DNA from: Clostridiales bacterium UBA1763
GTDB taxonomy: Bacteria; Bacillota; Clostridia; Oscillospirales; Oscillospiraceae
Length of the DNA: 24,880 bases
Direction: 5' to 3'
Assembly: GCA_002314685.1 (NCBI GenBank)
Contig: DCHB01000076.1
Span: forward strand, 4,514 to 29,393
A program made the position numbers and the translations under genes. The notes beneath the pieces were generated by a model that saw only the letters and a program-made list of their open reading frames with translations, did not search any database and was not told where the DNA came from. Of the stretch, positions 22,831-24,880 are shown in pieces (position 1 is the first letter of the stretch; every line of letters starts with the position of its first letter).

Positions 22831-24194
22831 TTAAAGAATATAAGACCATAAAAGAAATCGCCAGCCCGCTTATGGTAGTCGATCAGGTGCAGGGCGTCAC
22901 CTATGACGAGCTCGCAGAAATCGAGCTTCCCAACGGCGAGGTACGCCGCTGTAAGGTGCTTGAGGTCAATAAGGACCGCGCGGTTGTTCAGCTTTTCGAG
23001 TCCGCACAGGGCATAAACCTTGCACAGACCAAGGTACGCTTCCTCGGTCATCCTCTGGAGCTTGCGGTTTCCGAGGATATGCTCGGCAGAGTATTCAACG
23101 GTATGGGCAAGCCCATTGACGGCGGCCCCGATGTCCTCGCCGAGGCATACCGCGACATTAACGGTCTGCCCATGAATCCCGCCGCACGCGCCTACCCCGC
23201 AGAGTTTATTCAGACGGGCGTTTCCACGATTGACGGACTGAACACCCTCGTCCGCGGTCAGAAGCTGCCTATCTTCTCTGCATCGGGTCTTCCTCATGCC
23301 GCACTCGCGGCACAGATTGCCCGTCAGGCAAAGGTGCTCGGCGACGGCGAAAACTTCGCTGTTGTCTTTGCGGCAGTCGGCATCACCTTCGAGGAGTCGG
23401 AGTACTTCATCAACGACTTCAAGCGCACGGGCGCAATAGACCGTACCGTCGTATTCTCCAACCTCGCAAACGACCCCGCAGTTGAGCGTATCGCAACCCC
23501 GCGTATGGCGCTTACCGCGGCAGAGTATCTCGCATTCGAGAAGGATATGCAGGTGCTCGTAATCATAACGGACATCACAAACTACGCCGAGGCACTGCGT
23601 GAGGTCTCTGCGGCAAAGAAGGAAGTCCCCGGACGCCGCGGCTATCCCGGCTACCTCTACACCGACCTTGCCACAATGTACGAGCGCGCAGGCCGCCGCA
23701 TAGGCTCCAAGGGCTCAATCACCATGATTCCCATTCTGACCATGCCCGAGGATGACAAGACTCACCCCATCCCCGACCTTACGGGCTACATCACCGAGGG
23801 ACAGATAATCCTCTCCCGTGACCTGCACCGCAAGGGCATCATGCCTCCCGTTGACGTTCTGCCGTCACTGAGCCGTCTTAAGGACAAGGGCATAGGCGTC
23901 GGCAAGACCCGCGAGGACCATGCGGGCACGATGAATCAGCTCTTTGCCGCATACTCGAGAGGCAAGGACGCAAAGGAGCTTATGACCATTCTCGGTGAAG
24001 CCGCACTGAGCGACGACGATAAGCTGTTTGCAAAATTTGCCGACGAGTTTGAAAAGCTGTATGTCAATCAGGGCAACAGCACAAACCGCAGCATAGAGGA
24101 AACACTCGACCTCGGCTGGAAGCTGCTGAGCATCCTGCCAAGAGCAGAGCTCAAGCGTATTAAGCCCGAGTATATCGAGAAATATATGAAGTGA
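22827..24194 (+). CDS. ntpB: V-type ATPase regulatory subunit B
   Basis: Three B subunits alternate with A and complete the ATP sites. The 455-aa protein shows the degenerate nucleotide loop SASGLPHAALA (151-161) in place of a Walker A motif, TDITNYAEALREVSAA (248-263), PGRRGYPGYLYTDLATMYER (268-287), and the arginine finger R350 in VLPSLSRLKDKGIG, at the same number as in E. hirae NtpB. AGGAGG lies 9 bp upstream, inside the end of ntpA. Length is normal and no residues of the core motifs are lost. Confidence 0.98.
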   Translation: MIKEYKTIKEIASPLMVVDQVQGVTYDELAEIELPNGEVRRCKVLEVNKDRAVVQLFESAQGINLAQTKVRFLGHPLELAVSEDMLGRVFNGMGKPIDGGPDVLAEAYRDINGLPMNPAARAYPAEFIQTGVSTIDGLNTLVRGQKLPIFSASGLPHAALAAQIARQAKVLGDGENFAVVFAAVGITFEESEYFINDFKRTGAIDRTVVFSNLANDPAVERIATPRMALTAAEYLAFEKDMQVLVIITDITNYAEALREVSAAKKEVPGRRGYPGYLYTDLATMYERAGRRIGSKGSITMIPILTMPEDDKTHPIPDLTGYITEGQIILSRDLHRKGIMPPVDVLPSLSRLKDKGIGVGKTREDHAGTMNQLFAAYSRGKDAKELMTILGEAALSDDDKLFAKFADEFEKLYVNQGNSTNRSIEETLDLGWKLLSILPRAELKRIKPEYIEKYMK

Positions 24195-24207
24195 GGGGGC
24201 AGCTTTT

Positions 24208-24858
24208 ATGGCAGGCACCACAATAACCCCCACGAGAATGATGCTCAAGCAGCTCAAGGGCAGACTGAAAACAGCACGCAGGGGTCATAAGCTGATGAAG
24301 GATAAGCGCGACGAGCTTATGCGTCAGTTTATGGACATAATAAAGCTCAACAAGGAGCTTCGCGAGCGTGTTGAGCAGGGCTTGACGGCGGCATTCGCCT
24401 CCCTGCAGGTCGCAAGCGCGATAATGTCCCCCGAAATGCTTGAACAGGCACTTTTGTACCCGCGTCAGAGCGTTGAGCTCGGCATGGAGTATAAAAACAT
24501 AATGAGCGTCAATGTGCCGCAGTATTCCTTCCACACGAAGAATAACGACCCGTCGGAGATTTATCCCTACGGCTTCGCTCAGACCTCGGGTGAGCTTGAC
24601 GACGCACTCGACCAGATGGCGAGAGTTTTTGAGGATATGCTTCAGCTTGCGCAGGTTGAAAAGACCATGCAGCTTTTAGCTGAGGAGATTGAAAAAACCC
24701 GCCGCAGAGTCAATGCGCTTGAATATGTCATGATTCCCGAGCTTGAGCAGAATATCAAGTACATCACCATGAAGCTTGAGGAGAACGAAAACTCCACGAA
24801 GGTCAGGCTTCTCAAGGTCAAGGAAATGGTCTTGCAAAACGCTCACGATTTTAGTTAA
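24208..24858 (+). CDS. ntpD: V-type ATPase central shaft subunit D
   Basis: Subunit D is the antiparallel coiled-coil shaft that turns inside the A3B3 head. The 216-aa protein begins ITPTRMMLKQLKGRLKTARR (6-25), the family opening, has a helix continuing through GHKLMKDKRDEL, and a long C-terminal helix with RRRVNALEYVMIPELEQNIK and an MKLEENENS motif. Length is normal and the gene is complete, ending TAA at 24856-24858. It lies 13 bp after ntpB, with GAGGGGGC as ribosome binding site. Later operon genes, if present, lie beyond the window. Confidence 0.96.
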   Translation: MAGTTITPTRMMLKQLKGRLKTARRGHKLMKDKRDELMRQFMDIIKLNKELRERVEQGLTAAFASLQVASAIMSPEMLEQALLYPRQSVELGMEYKNIMSVNVPQYSFHTKNNDPSEIYPYGFAQTSGELDDALDQMARVFEDMLQLAQVEKTMQLLAEEIEKTRRRVNALEYVMIPELEQNIKYITMKLEENENSTKVRLLKVKEMVLQNAHDFS

Positions 24859-24880
24859 AAAAAGAAAGCAGTCGCTTTTG

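Noticed and set aside
24859..24880. Possible terminator after ntpD
   Set aside because: Only a 5-bp AAAGC/GCTTT stem is visible before the window ends, so it cannot be judged.
1..24880. Mobile elements, CRISPR arrays, tRNA or rRNA genes, toxin-antitoxin or defence genes
   Set aside because: No regularly spaced repeats, transposase or integrase motifs, tRNA-like cloverleaf or recognised defence domains were seen on either strand.

Overview
The window looks like a chromosomal segment of an uncultured member of the Clostridia (Firmicutes), probably an Oscillospiraceae/Ruminococcaceae-type anaerobe. This rests on gene content, not on a database match: a complete Enterococcus-style V-type ATPase operon, MurT, AzlCD, a small SecG, BspA-type leucine-rich repeats, purine-rich Shine-Dalgarno sites, sigma-A-like promoters with TGn-extended -10 boxes, and compact gene spacing with many 4-bp ATGA overlaps. 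No tRNA, rRNA, insertion sequence, prophage or CRISPR array was seen.

Layout. Positions 1-192 hold four consecutive hairpins between whatever lies to the left and a leftward pair: an HD-domain hydrolase (761-1306) and an Sfp-type phosphopantetheinyl transferase (186-764). A rightward three-gene unit follows (1426-4171): an RlmD/RlmCD-type 23S rRNA uracil methyltransferase that appears to be leaderless, an acidic lipoprotein of unknown function, and an HpcH/HpaI aldolase, closed by a strong terminator. Next is a single gene (4299-6314) fusing a divergent MurF-like ligase to a BspA-type leucine-rich-repeat tail. The fluoride channel CrcB/FluC (6390-6755) overlaps a PIG-V-like membrane glycosyltransferase (6752-8059). 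SecG (8163-8399) and the AzlC/AzlD exporter (8459-9486) come next. A four-gene run (9599-14901) carries glmS, murT without a gatD partner, an MTA/SAH-type deaminase and a PHP-family phosphoesterase. A bidirectional terminator separates it from a convergent stand-alone E2/CAT-like protein (14939-15820) whose HxxxDG motif lacks the histidine.

The right third is the V-type ATPase operon ntpF-I-K-E-C-G-A-B-D (16299-24858), in the same order as the Enterococcus hirae operon and complete through subunit D. It is preceded by a 478-bp gene-free, AT-rich region with a leftward promoter, a near-perfect 26-bp dyad and two candidate rightward promoters. The rotor ring protein NtpK keeps the full set of residues known to bind Na+ in E. 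hirae NtpK, so the enzyme is predicted to move Na+.

How the genes fit together. GlmS makes glucosamine-6-phosphate for the cell wall, and MurT and the MurF-like protein belong to the Mur ligase superfamily, so peptidoglycan metabolism recurs in separate transcription units. The deaminase and PHP protein could both remove nucleotide by-products. The ATPase, SecG, CrcB and AzlCD are membrane housekeeping systems. No clear new defence or mobile system was found. The strongest items for follow-up are the MurF-LRR fusion, orphan MurT, the His-less E2-like protein, the predicted leaderless rlmD mRNA and the Na+ signature.
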